The position numbers were made by a program, and so were the translations under genes. A stretch of 64,000 nt of DNA from Roseateles_B flavus. Its GTDB lineage: Bacteria > Pseudomonadota > Gammaproteobacteria > Burkholderiales > Burkholderiaceae_C. Below the pieces are notes generated by a model. That model was not told where the DNA came from. It ran no database searches and worked only from the letters and a program-made list of their open reading frames with translations. Shown here one piece after another: positions 1 to 7,209 of the stretch; position 1 is the first letter of the stretch; each line of letters begins with the position of its first letter. The stretch lies in NCBI RefSeq assembly GCF_039872765.1, contig NZ_JBDPZC010000014.1:41751-105750 (forward strand). The letters are read 5' to 3'.

Positions 1-686
1 TGCGCCTTCACGGCCTGCTCGAACTGCTGGGCGGCCGCATAGGTGCCGGCCAGCTGCAGCCGGGCAAAGACGCGGCGCGAGGGCGAGGCGGCGGGCCCGT
101 CGGACAGCTCCAGGGCCCGGTGCGCGGCGCGCAGGGCGCGGTCGAATTCGCCCTGGTCGGTGAACAGGCCGGCCTGCATGGCGTAGAGCGTCAGCAGCAG
201 GCGGGGGGGCTGGCCGGTCTCGTCCAGCTTGTCCAGGACCGACAGGATCTTCTTGAGCTTCTGGCCCTGGCCCGACAGCGCCGCGCGGCGCGCCTCGGTC
301 ACGGCCAGGGTCAGGCGCACCGTGGTGTCGACGCGTGCGTCCTCGCGGCCCGGCCACTGCTCCAGCTGCTGGCGCAGTTCCTCGTAGCGCTCGGCTTCGT
401 CGACCCGCGCCACGACCACCGCGCGCAGGCCCAGCACTTCCAGGCGGGCGGGGCTGCCTGGCGGCAGCTTGGCGGCCATCTCGCGGAGCTCGTCGTCCGT
501 CTGGCGCGGATGCATGCGGATGGTGAGCTCCATCTCGTCCAGCTTGGCCAGCAGTTCGGGCGAGGGCGCCTGTGCCAGGGGGGCGCTGCTGCTCTCGGGC
601 TGGCAGGCGGTCAGGCCGAGCACGAGCAGGCCCATCGCCAGGCCAAGGCGCCAGCGCGGGGGGACGGGGCGTGAGCAGGTTCTCAT
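1..686 (-). CDS. Lipoprotein with TPR-like helical repeats (3' end missing)
   Basis: An open reading frame starts at an ATG at 684-686 and runs leftward off the window without a stop, giving about 228 residues. The N-terminus has a basic start, a hydrophobic stretch (LGLAMGLLVLGL) and a lipobox (LTAC), so it should be an exported lipoprotein, or an N-terminally anchored protein. The rest is rich in Ala, Leu and Glu with paired-helix spacing (for example the stretch around YAMQAGLFTDQGEFDRALRA), typical of tetratricopeptide-like repeats. Such N-termini occur in periplasmic scaffold proteins and as sensory parts of TPR-containing diguanylate cyclases. The deciding C-terminus lies outside the window, so no function is assigned. 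Confidence 0.7.
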   Translation of the reverse strand, partial: MRTCSRPVPPRWRLGLAMGLLVLGLTACQPESSSAPLAQAPSPELLAKLDEMELTIRMHPRQTDDELREMAAKLPPGSPARLEVLGLRAVVVARVDEAERYEELRQQLEQWPGREDARVDTTVRLTLAVTEARRAALSGQGQKLKKILSVLDKLDETGQPPRLLLTLYAMQAGLFTDQGEFDRALRAAHRALELSDGPAASPSRRVFARLQLAGTYAAAQQFEQAVKA

Positions 687-779
687 CGACGGGGCGTTGA
701 GCCGATTTGACGCTGAGAGCGGAGCTTCGACGAGGGCCGGCATCGCGTTTTAGTCAAAAAAATACGCAGATATCGACGA

Positions 780-2069
780 TCAATGGCGCGGACCACGGGG
801 CGTCAGCAGCAGGTTCAGCAGCAGGGCGCCGAAGGTGGCGGTCCCGATGCCGCCCAGCGCGAAGCCGCCCAGGCGCAGGGTGTAGTCCCCGGTGCCGATG
901 ATCAGGGTGATGGCTGCCAGCATCAGGTTGCGGTGCTGGCTGAAGTCCACCCGGTTGTCGACCCAGATCTTGGCGCCGGCCACGGCGATGAGCCCGAAGA
1001 CCACGATGCTGACCCCGCCCATCACCGGCAGCGGAATGGTCTGGATCAGGGCGCCGAACTTGGGCGAGAAGCCCAGCATGACGGCCAGCAGCCCTGCCAC
1101 CACGAAGACGGCGGTGGAGTAGATGCGGTTGGCGGCCATCACGCCGATGTTCTCGGCATAGGTGGTGACGCCCGTGCCGCCAGCGGCGCCGCTGAGCATC
1201 GTGGCCAGGCCGTCGCCCATGAAGGCCCGGCCCATGTCGCGGTCGATGTCGCGCCCGGTCATCGCGGCCACGGCCTTGAGGTGGCCCAGGTTCTCGGCCA
1301 CCAGGATCAGGGCCACCGGCGCGATCAGCAGCATCGCCCCGGTCTCGAAGCGCGGGCTGGCGAAGTGCGGCAGGCCGAACCACGCGGCCTGTGCCACGCC
1401 GCTGAAGTCCATGGGCTTGCCCAGTCCGAGGCCGTTGGTGAGCACGGCATACAGCACGCTGGCGATCAGCAGGCCCGCCAGGATCAGCAGGCGCTGCAGC
1501 AGGCCGCGGCTGCGCACGGCCACCAGGGCCACGCTGAGGAAGGTCAGGCCCTGGACCCAGGCGTCGAAGGGCGTGGGCGCCATGTTCTTGATGGGCACGC
1601 TGGCCAGGTTCAGGCCGATCACGGCGACGATGGCGCCGGTCACCACCGGCGGCATCAGCCGCTCGATCCAGCCCGTGCCCAGCCATTGCACCAGGGCGCC
1701 GATCAGGAAATAGAGCGCGCCGCAGGCCACGATGCCGCCCAGGGCCAGGCCGATCTGCGCATTGGGACCGCTGCCGCCATAGCCGGTGGCGCTGATCACC
1801 ACGCCGATGAAGGCGAAGCTGGAGCCCAGGAAGCTGGGCACGCGGCCGCCCACCATGAAGAAGAACAGCAGGGTGCCGATGCCGCTCATCAGGATGGCGA
1901 CATTGGGGTCGAAGCCCATGAGCAGGGGCGCCAGCACGGTGGCGCCGAACATGGCCACCACATGCTGCAGGCCCAGGGCGACGGTCTGCGGCCAGGCCAG
2001 GCGTTCATCCGGGGCGACGGCCTGCCCGTCCAGGGCGGCGACCTGACGCCATTGGGGGATCCAGCTCAC
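780..2069 (-). CDS. uraA: Uracil/xanthine permease, NCS2 family
   Basis: A 429-residue polytopic membrane protein, the same length as E. coli UraA. It imports a nucleobase, most likely uracil, by proton symport across the inner membrane. The family signature GLQHVVAMFGATVLAPLLMG lies at residues 33-52. Two conserved glutamates expected in the substrate site are visible, in VAENLGHL (E259) and TTYAENIGVM (E306). Transmembrane segments alternate throughout. It is flanked by non-coding DNA and appears monocistronic; no pyrimidine catabolic genes are adjacent. RutG-type pyrimidine permeases are close relatives, so substrate choice between uracil and thymine or xanthine is inferred. Confidence 0.88.
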   Translation of the reverse strand: MSWIPQWRQVAALDGQAVAPDERLAWPQTVALGLQHVVAMFGATVLAPLLMGFDPNVAILMSGIGTLLFFFMVGGRVPSFLGSSFAFIGVVISATGYGGSGPNAQIGLALGGIVACGALYFLIGALVQWLGTGWIERLMPPVVTGAIVAVIGLNLASVPIKNMAPTPFDAWVQGLTFLSVALVAVRSRGLLQRLLILAGLLIASVLYAVLTNGLGLGKPMDFSGVAQAAWFGLPHFASPRFETGAMLLIAPVALILVAENLGHLKAVAAMTGRDIDRDMGRAFMGDGLATMLSGAAGGTGVTTYAENIGVMAANRIYSTAVFVVAGLLAVMLGFSPKFGALIQTIPLPVMGGVSIVVFGLIAVAGAKIWVDNRVDFSQHRNLMLAAITLIIGTGDYTLRLGGFALGGIGTATFGALLLNLLLTPRGPRH

Positions 2070-2395
2070 AGCGCGCTCCTCTCAGGCTGCTTTTGACTTC
2101 TGAAGCTCGGAATTTCCCGGCCCCTTGATTCAGGGGAGCGTGGCTTCCGGCACCTGTGCGCGCAGTGTAGTGAGCGGGGGAGCGGCCCCGGCTCGGGCTA
2201 TATCCCTATATGGGGCGACCCCCGTCGCGGAAAGTTGCACATTTTGTAACGATTTGCCTGGTTTGCGGACGCACCCATGCCGGGGATATATCGCCGGAGC
2301 CTCCATGAAGGGCTGCTGGGGTCAGGTCTTGTCGCCCCGGGGTCAGGTCTCCTGAGACGGCTGGCGTGGTGCCCGGGGCAGTGACCGACGCGGCT
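2070..2395. other. Intergenic region upstream of uraA
   Basis: About 325 bases between the uraA start and the end of the hydrolase gene, with no credible gene. It holds the presumed uraA promoter and leader, including an A/T-rich patch around 2200-2250 (TATATCCCTATATGG). It also carries two copies of the dispersed GGGGTCAGGTCT motif at 2318-2331 and 2339-2350. Confidence 0.5.
2318..2350 (+). repeat. REP-like motif, two tandem copies
   Basis: GGGGTCAGGTCTTG at 2318-2331 is followed after seven bases by GGGGTCAGGTCT at 2339-2350. The same core recurs at least eight more times in the chromosomal part of the window. The fullest copies (21894, 46698) form a GTCAGG/CCTGAC stem around TCTTG. Confidence 0.6.
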
Positions 2396-3307
2396 TCAGG
2401 CCGCCTCGGCCAGCCAGGCCGCCACCTGGCGCTGCACGGCCGCGTCGTCCAGCAGGCGGCGGTGGCCCAGGCCCTCGGTCAGGCGCAGCGTTGCGCGGGG
2501 CAGGGCCGCAGCCAGGGCCTCGCTGTAGGCGGCCGGCACGGCGCGGTCCTGGCGGTCATGCACCAGCAGCACGGGCAGCGCCAGGTGCCGGCCCAGCCAG
2601 GCGGGCTCGAAGCCGGCCAGCCCCGGGCGGGCGCGCGCCTCCAGGGCCTGGCGCAGGCGCTCGCGCACGGCCAGCCCCAGGCCGAAGCTGGCCACGAAGC
2701 CCTCCAGCAGGTGCCGGGGCGGGGCGGAGCAGGCCAGCAGGGCCAGGCGTTGCGTGGGCAGGCCGCGGGCCACGCCATGGGCGGCGGCCAGGGCGCCGAT
2801 GGAATGGGCCGCAATGCCTACCCAGGGCCCCTGCTCGACCGTGAGCACCTGCAGGGCGCGCTGCCACTGGGCGATGTCGGTGCGCCAGCCGCTGCTGCGG
2901 CCGTGGGCGGGCCAGTCCAGCACATGCGGCGACAGGCCCGCGTCCCAGCAGGCCTGGGCCAGGCCGCGCAGCTGCGCCGCCTGGCCGCTCCAGCCGTGCA
3001 GCAGCAGCACGCGCGGGCGCTCGGCGCCGTCCGGCCGGTGCCACAGCTGCAGGCGGCGGGTCTCGAAGGGCAGGGTCAGGCCTTGCCAGGGGGCCATCGA
3101 GGGCCGGCGCTGCAGCAGGCGCGGCGGCAGGGGCGTGTCGAAGAGGCGCAGGGCCAGCCGCGCCGCCTGCGCGGGGGCGTGGCGCTGCAGCAGGTCCAGG
3201 CCGGCGCGCAGCCCCTGGAGCAGGCGCCCCTGGGCGTAGAAGCGGTCGACGGCGGGGCGGGTCGGCGCGGAGGGATGGGGCGGGTGGGGTTGCGGGATCT
3301 GACTCAT
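2396..3307 (-). CDS. Alpha/beta hydrolase
   Basis: A 303-residue cytoplasmic hydrolase. After a Pro-rich N-terminus, the alpha/beta fold begins with RVLLLHGWSG (oxyanion region). The nucleophile elbow is AHSIG, the likely acid is in LLVHDRQDRAVP, and the catalytic histidine is in GLGHRRLL. These residues fit a serine hydrolase or esterase, but the substrate cannot be read from the sequence. The ATG at 3305-3307 is chosen because it follows the stop of the small upstream peptide by only four bases, so the two genes are probably co-translated. The unit lies just downstream of a TetR gene and its operator (3459-3476), so expression is probably derepressed by an effector, perhaps the hydrolase substrate. 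Confidence 0.8.
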   Translation of the reverse strand: MSQIPQPHPPHPSAPTRPAVDRFYAQGRLLQGLRAGLDLLQRHAPAQAARLALRLFDTPLPPRLLQRRPSMAPWQGLTLPFETRRLQLWHRPDGAERPRVLLLHGWSGQAAQLRGLAQACWDAGLSPHVLDWPAHGRSSGWRTDIAQWQRALQVLTVEQGPWVGIAAHSIGALAAAHGVARGLPTQRLALLACSAPPRHLLEGFVASFGLGLAVRERLRQALEARARPGLAGFEPAWLGRHLALPVLLVHDRQDRAVPAAYSEALAAALPRATLRLTEGLGHRRLLDDAAVQRQVAAWLAEAA

Positions 3308-3311
3308 GGGC

Positions 3312-3437
3312 TCACCCCAGAAAGAAGTCGCGGTTGTGGGAGGGGATGGCGCGCCACAGGCGCTGCAGGCCTTGCCAGCCGCGCCACACAAGGCCGGCCA
3401 GCCCGCACAGGGCCAGGATCAGGAGGGGGCTGAACAT
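3312..3437 (-). CDS. 41-residue single-pass membrane peptide
   Basis: A short frame reading MFSPLLILALCGLAGLVWRG and on to NRDFFLG. It has one hydrophobic segment (residues 1-17), then a basic amphipathic tail with regularly spaced Trp and Leu. It starts 22 bases downstream of a perfect TetR-type palindrome and ends four bases before the hydrolase start, so it is the first gene of that two-gene operon. It is probably a small inner-membrane protein; no family is recognised. Support comes from position, coupling and a good hydrophobic profile rather than homology. Confidence 0.55.
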   Translation of the reverse strand: MFSPLLILALCGLAGLVWRGWQGLQRLWRAIPSHNRDFFLG

Positions 3438-3458
3438 GGTGAGGGCCTTTCGATGTAT

Positions 3459-3476
3459 TTCGCACGATCGTGCGAA
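3459..3476. promoter_or_regulatory. TetR operator, perfect 18-bp palindrome
   Basis: TTCGCACGATCGTGCGAA is an exact inverted repeat lying between the tetR stop and the start of the membrane peptide/hydrolase operon. A near copy is found just upstream of tetR (4140-4157). The placement is what is expected of the operator for the adjacent TetR protein. Confidence 0.75.
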
Positions 3477-3517
3477 GTTGGGTGAAAAGAAGCGCTCCGT
3501 GAAGGAGCGGGGACGGG

Positions 3518-4129
3518 TCAGGGCGGGCTCGGACGCAGGCCCTGCATGAGGCGCTGGTAGGAGGTCCAGCCGCGCTCGGCGGCCAGCGGGTCGCGCAGGA
3601 AGCGGGTCTCCCGCACGACGGCGGTGAAGACGGCGTCGAGGTCGAAGACCAGCTGGTCGGGGTCCAGGTCCGCCTGCAGATGGCCGCATTCGACGGCTTG
3701 CAGCACGCTGCGCCGGAGCACCTGGCGCCAGCGTTTGACGCCGCTGAGCAGCATGTCGCGCAGCGGGCCCTCGCGGTCGTCGAACTCGAAGGCGCCTGCG
3801 GCGTAGAGGCAGCTGCCGCGGTGGCCGGCCTGGCAGGCGCGGGCCAGCCAGGCGCGCATGATGGCGTCCAGGCGCGGCAGGCCGCGGGGCTCGCGCAGGG
3901 CGGGCACGAGGATGTCCTGCTGGAAGCGGCGGTCGAATTCGTCCAGCACGGCTTTCTGCAGGGTCTCTCGCGAGCCGATGCGCGAGAACACGCCGCTCTT
4001 GGACAGGTTCAGGCGCTTGGCGATCTCGCCGATGGACAGGCTCTCCAGCCCCTCCAGCGCGGCCATCTCCAGCGCCATGTCCACGATGGCGGTCTGGGTC
4101 AGCTCGCTGCGTTCGGTCTTGGCTTCCAT
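3518..4129 (-). CDS. TetR/AcrR-family transcriptional regulator
   Basis: A 203-residue repressor-type protein. Residues 8-60 hold the helix-turn-helix (IVDMALEMAALEGLESLSI, then IAKRLNLSKSGVFSRIGSRE), with the usual TetR spacing. The C-terminal ligand-binding half includes a Cys-containing core (AGHRGSCLYAAGAFEFDD). It sits in the same orientation as the downstream peptide/hydrolase pair. Matching palindromes occur in front of both its own gene and that operon, so it probably represses both and is released by a small hydrophobic ligand. The ligand is unknown. Confidence 0.88.
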   Translation of the reverse strand: MEAKTERSELTQTAIVDMALEMAALEGLESLSIGEIAKRLNLSKSGVFSRIGSRETLQKAVLDEFDRRFQQDILVPALREPRGLPRLDAIMRAWLARACQAGHRGSCLYAAGAFEFDDREGPLRDMLLSGVKRWRQVLRRSVLQAVECGHLQADLDPDQLVFDLDAVFTAVVRETRFLRDPLAAERGWTSYQRLMQGLRPSPP

Positions 4130-4139
4130 GGTCGCGAAT

Positions 4140-4157
4140 TTAGCACGACCGTGCGAA
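4140..4157. promoter_or_regulatory. Second TetR operator (autoregulatory)
   Basis: TTAGCACGACCGTGCGAA, starting 11 bases upstream of the tetR ATG, matches the perfect palindrome at 3459-3476 at 16 of 18 positions. It also lies 71 bases upstream of the divergent GrpB-like gene, so that gene could share the control. Confidence 0.7.
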
Positions 4158-4227
4158 CTTGCAAGCCGCCCTGGCCGCAGCGGGGTTTTGCGACACTGGG
4201 CGCCTCCCAGTCCACCCCTGCCCCGCC

Positions 4228-4725
4228 ATGCGTCTCCTGGCCGCCGCCGACTACCAGCCCGCCGTGCAAGCCCTGTTCGAGCGCTGCGCTGCCGCCTTGC
4301 AGGCCCTGCTGCCGGACGCGCAGGTGGAGCATGTGGGCGCCTCCTCCCTTCCCGGCGCCTGCTCCAAGGGGGACCTGGACATCTGCGTGCTCGTGGCCCC
4401 CGAGGCCCACCCGCAGGTCGTGGCGAGGCTGTGCGCCCAGGGTTTCGAGATCAAGGCCGACACCCTGCGCACGCCCGAGCTGTGCATGCTGCTGGCGCCG
4501 CCGGACTGGGCGCAGGGGCAAGACCTGGCCCTGCAGATCGTGGCGCGGGGCTCGTCCTTCGAGGACTTCCTGCGCTTTCGCGACGCCCTGCGCCGCGAAC
4601 CGGCCCTCGTGGCCGCCTACGACGCCGTCAAGCGGGCGCACGCGGACCAGGGCGAGGACGCTTATCGCGCGGCGAAGGCCCGATTCATTGAATCCGTGCT
4701 GGCGCGGCCGGGCGACTGCCTATAG
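4228..4725 (+). CDS. GrpB-family protein (nucleotidyltransferase fold)
   Basis: A 165-residue protein with the GrpB/UPF0157 signature VEHVGASSLPGACSKGDLDICV, which resembles the active-site strand and acidic pair (D-x-D) of nucleotidyltransferases. The biochemical role of the family is not established. The start at 4228 is preferred over an in-frame ATG at 4159, because the longer version would begin immediately beside the TetR operator and adds an unconserved leader. It is transcribed divergently from tetR. Confidence 0.8.
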   Translation: MRLLAAADYQPAVQALFERCAAALQALLPDAQVEHVGASSLPGACSKGDLDICVLVAPEAHPQVVARLCAQGFEIKADTLRTPELCMLLAPPDWAQGQDLALQIVARGSSFEDFLRFRDALRREPALVAAYDAVKRAHADQGEDAYRAAKARFIESVLARPGDCL

Positions 4726-4752
4726 TGCGCCCCGCGCCGGTCGTTCGGCGGG

Positions 4753-5232
4753 ATGGATGCCATGAGTGAAGTACAAGCGGTGGAGCCGCGCCAGGACTGG
4801 GCGGCCTTCGAGAAGCATGCCGGCGGCGTGGTGCTGGCCCTGCGCGAGCTGGGCCGTGCCGTGGCCGCCTCGGGCCTGGACCCGCGGCTTTGCGAGCTGC
4901 TCAAGGTGCGCGTCTCGCAGCTCAATGGCTGCGCCTTCTGCCTGCAGTACCACCTGAACCTGGGCCGCCAGCTGGGCCTGCCCGCCCTGCAGCTGGACCA
5001 GCTGGCCTGCTGGCGGGACTCCCCGGCCTTCGCCCCTCGCGAGCGGGCCGCCCTGGCCTGGGCCGAGGCGCTGACGCTGCAGGCCGCGCATCCGGATACC
5101 GAGCCGGCCTATGCCGCGCTGCAGGCGCAGTTCAGCCCGGTCGAGATTGCCAATGTGACCGCCGCCATCGGGCACATCAACGCATGGAACCGCATCGCGG
5201 GCGGTCTGCGCTTCACGCCGCCGGCACCCTGA
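4753..5232 (+). CDS. AhpD-like carboxymuconolactone decarboxylase-family protein
   Basis: A 159-residue all-helical protein with the alkylhydroperoxidase-D core LNGCAFCLQYH, giving redox cysteines C60 and C63 and the conserved H67. Members reduce peroxides through a CxxC couple, or act as uncharacterised oxidoreductases. An alternative ATG lies at 4762. It follows the GrpB-like gene by 27 bases in the same direction, so the two may be co-transcribed. Confidence 0.85.
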   Translation: MDAMSEVQAVEPRQDWAAFEKHAGGVVLALRELGRAVAASGLDPRLCELLKVRVSQLNGCAFCLQYHLNLGRQLGLPALQLDQLACWRDSPAFAPRERAALAWAEALTLQAAHPDTEPAYAALQAQFSPVEIANVTAAIGHINAWNRIAGGLRFTPPAP

Positions 5233-5250
5233 GAGCCCGCCGTTGCGGCC

Positions 5251-7089
5251 TCAGGCCGGTGGTGCGGGCGGTGCGCCCTCGATGTCCACGAACTCCCACC
5301 AGTGCTGCCAGAACAGCGGCCGGCGGTAGCCCTGAACCCAGGGGTGGGCGAGGTCGGTGACGTAGCGGTGCCCGCGGTACTTGTAGGGCATGTAGGCCGT
5401 GGCCAGGCGCTTGCTCTCCCTGAACAGGGCCTGGCGCTGCGGGCCGTCGGGCAGGCCGCCGGCCTGGTCGAAGAGCCGGTCCATGGCCTCCAGGCGGAAG
5501 CGCGCGAAGTTGGAGGCGCCGATGTGCCCGCTGTGGAAGCTGGCCAGCGCGTCCTGTGCATCAGGCTTGGCGGCCGAGAGGGCCAGGCTCCAGATCATGT
5601 AGTGGCCGGCGCGCAGGGCCTTGAAGTTCTCGGGCCACTTGCCGGTGCGGAACTGCACGCGCAGGCCCACGGCGGCGAGGTTCTTCTGCCAGAGCTCGTC
5701 GATCTGGCGCTGGAAGCCGTCGGGCGTGGTGAGGCTTTCCAGCACCAGCTGGCGGCCGTCGGGGTCCTCGCGCCAGCCGTCGCCGTCGCGGTCGCGGTAG
5801 CCGTAGAGGTCCAGCAGGGCCTTGGCGCGGGCGGGGTCGAAGTCGCCCATCTCGCTCTTGTAGTTCGCGTCGTAGGCCGTGGTGTGCGGGATGTAGGGCG
5901 ACTGCGCGGGGATGGCCTGGCCGCGGCGCGCCAGGCTGATCTCGCGCCGGCAGTCCGTGGCCAGGGCGATGGCGCGGCGCAGGGCCACGCGCGCCGGTGT
6001 GTAGCCGCCCACCACCGGGTCGTCCATGTTGAAGACGGTGAACAGCACGTCCGCCAGCAGGGCACGGTAGGCCTGGATGCCCTGGCGCGCCAGGTTGGGT
6101 GCGAGCTTGCCCTGGGGCAGGGCCTGCTGGATGAAGTCTTCCGGCGTTCGCTCCAGGAAGTCGAACTGGCGGTTGAGGAAGGAGAGCCAACGCGGCTGGC
6201 TCTCCTCGATGATGGCCACCTGGACCTGGTCGACCATGGGCAGGCGCCGGCCCTTGTAGCGGGCGAGCAGGGCCTGGCCTTCCTTGTCGTCCGGCGCGGG
6301 CTGGGCGTCGTAGTAGCGCTCGCGGTAGTCCGGGTTGCGGTCCAGGGTGATCAGGGAGCTGCGCCGCCAGGCGCCCAGCACGAAGGGGCCGGTCCCCACC
6401 GGGTGCTCCATGGCCTGGCCCGGGTAGGCCTCGATGACCTCGCGGGCCACGGCGCCGTAGGTGTCGATCTGCGCGAAGACCTCCATCAGCCGCGGCCGCG
6501 TCTCCTTCAGGCGGATCTGCAGGGTGTAGCGGTCCAGCGCGCGCAGGCCCTCGATGGGCTTGTCGTAGTCGAAGGGTGACTTGCTCTTGAGCAGGGCGGC
6601 GCGGTACTCGGCCAGGCCCAGGATGCCCAGCTCATCCACTTCGGACCACGACGGCGAGGCCACCTCCGGGTCGGCGAAGCGCTTCCAGCTGTAGACGAAG
6701 TCCTCGGCCACCAGCTCGCGGCGCTGGCCCTTGAAGGCGGGGTCGGCCGAGAAGTAGATGCCGGGGCGCACCCGCATGGTCCAGACCCGGAAGTCCTCGC
6801 TGACCTCGGGCATGCCCTCGGCCACCAGAGGCTTGAGCCGGGCGGGGCGGGCCAGATGGTCGTAGGTGTAGAGGCCCTCGAAGATGTGGGCGGTGATGGT
6901 GCGGGAGTAGAGGTCGCTGATGCGGGCCGGGTCGAAGCCCGTCTCGGCGATGCGGATGGCGTAGCGCAGGACCTTGGCCGGCCCGCTGCCGGGCCGGGCC
7001 GCCTGGGCTGGCAGGCCCAGGCCGCTCAGGCCGGCCAGGGCCAGGAGTTCACGGCGGGAGGGTCCGCCCGCTGGGGCGCGGAATGTCAT
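5251..7089 (-). CDS. Peptide ABC transporter substrate-binding protein (family 5), copy 1
   Basis: A 612-residue periplasmic solute-binding protein of the Opp/Dpp/Yej class. The N-terminus has SRRELLALAGLSGLGLPAQA, a signal sequence with an RR pair that may direct it to the Tat route. The mature part begins with VLRYAIRIAETGFDP and contains the long family-5 lobe pattern. It is clearly paralogous to the protein encoded at 7210-9069 (shared blocks such as DLYSRTITA, DPAFKG and EHPVGTGP). Both probably feed the permease/ATPase genes that start at 9322 on the other strand. The ligand is unknown: peptides or peptide-like antibiotics are typical. Confidence 0.85.
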   Translation of the reverse strand: MTFRAPAGGPSRRELLALAGLSGLGLPAQAARPGSGPAKVLRYAIRIAETGFDPARISDLYSRTITAHIFEGLYTYDHLARPARLKPLVAEGMPEVSEDFRVWTMRVRPGIYFSADPAFKGQRRELVAEDFVYSWKRFADPEVASPSWSEVDELGILGLAEYRAALLKSKSPFDYDKPIEGLRALDRYTLQIRLKETRPRLMEVFAQIDTYGAVAREVIEAYPGQAMEHPVGTGPFVLGAWRRSSLITLDRNPDYRERYYDAQPAPDDKEGQALLARYKGRRLPMVDQVQVAIIEESQPRWLSFLNRQFDFLERTPEDFIQQALPQGKLAPNLARQGIQAYRALLADVLFTVFNMDDPVVGGYTPARVALRRAIALATDCRREISLARRGQAIPAQSPYIPHTTAYDANYKSEMGDFDPARAKALLDLYGYRDRDGDGWREDPDGRQLVLESLTTPDGFQRQIDELWQKNLAAVGLRVQFRTGKWPENFKALRAGHYMIWSLALSAAKPDAQDALASFHSGHIGASNFARFRLEAMDRLFDQAGGLPDGPQRQALFRESKRLATAYMPYKYRGHRYVTDLAHPWVQGYRRPLFWQHWWEFVDIEGAPPAPPA

Positions 7090-7209
7090 GGACGCAGTGT
7101 CGCGGAAGGCCTGGCTCCGAAGAGCACGTATTCACCCCTAGAGCCCCCCGGTGGGCGGGGCCGGGGTCTGCGGGTTGTCACGGGGGCGTGGGGGTGTTGC
7201 GGGGCCGGC

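Noticed and set aside
783..2096. Long plus-strand frame opposite uraA
   Set aside because: Its His/Gln/Gly-rich composition is the antisense shadow of a membrane protein gene in G+C-rich DNA; the minus-strand frame has full UraA motifs.
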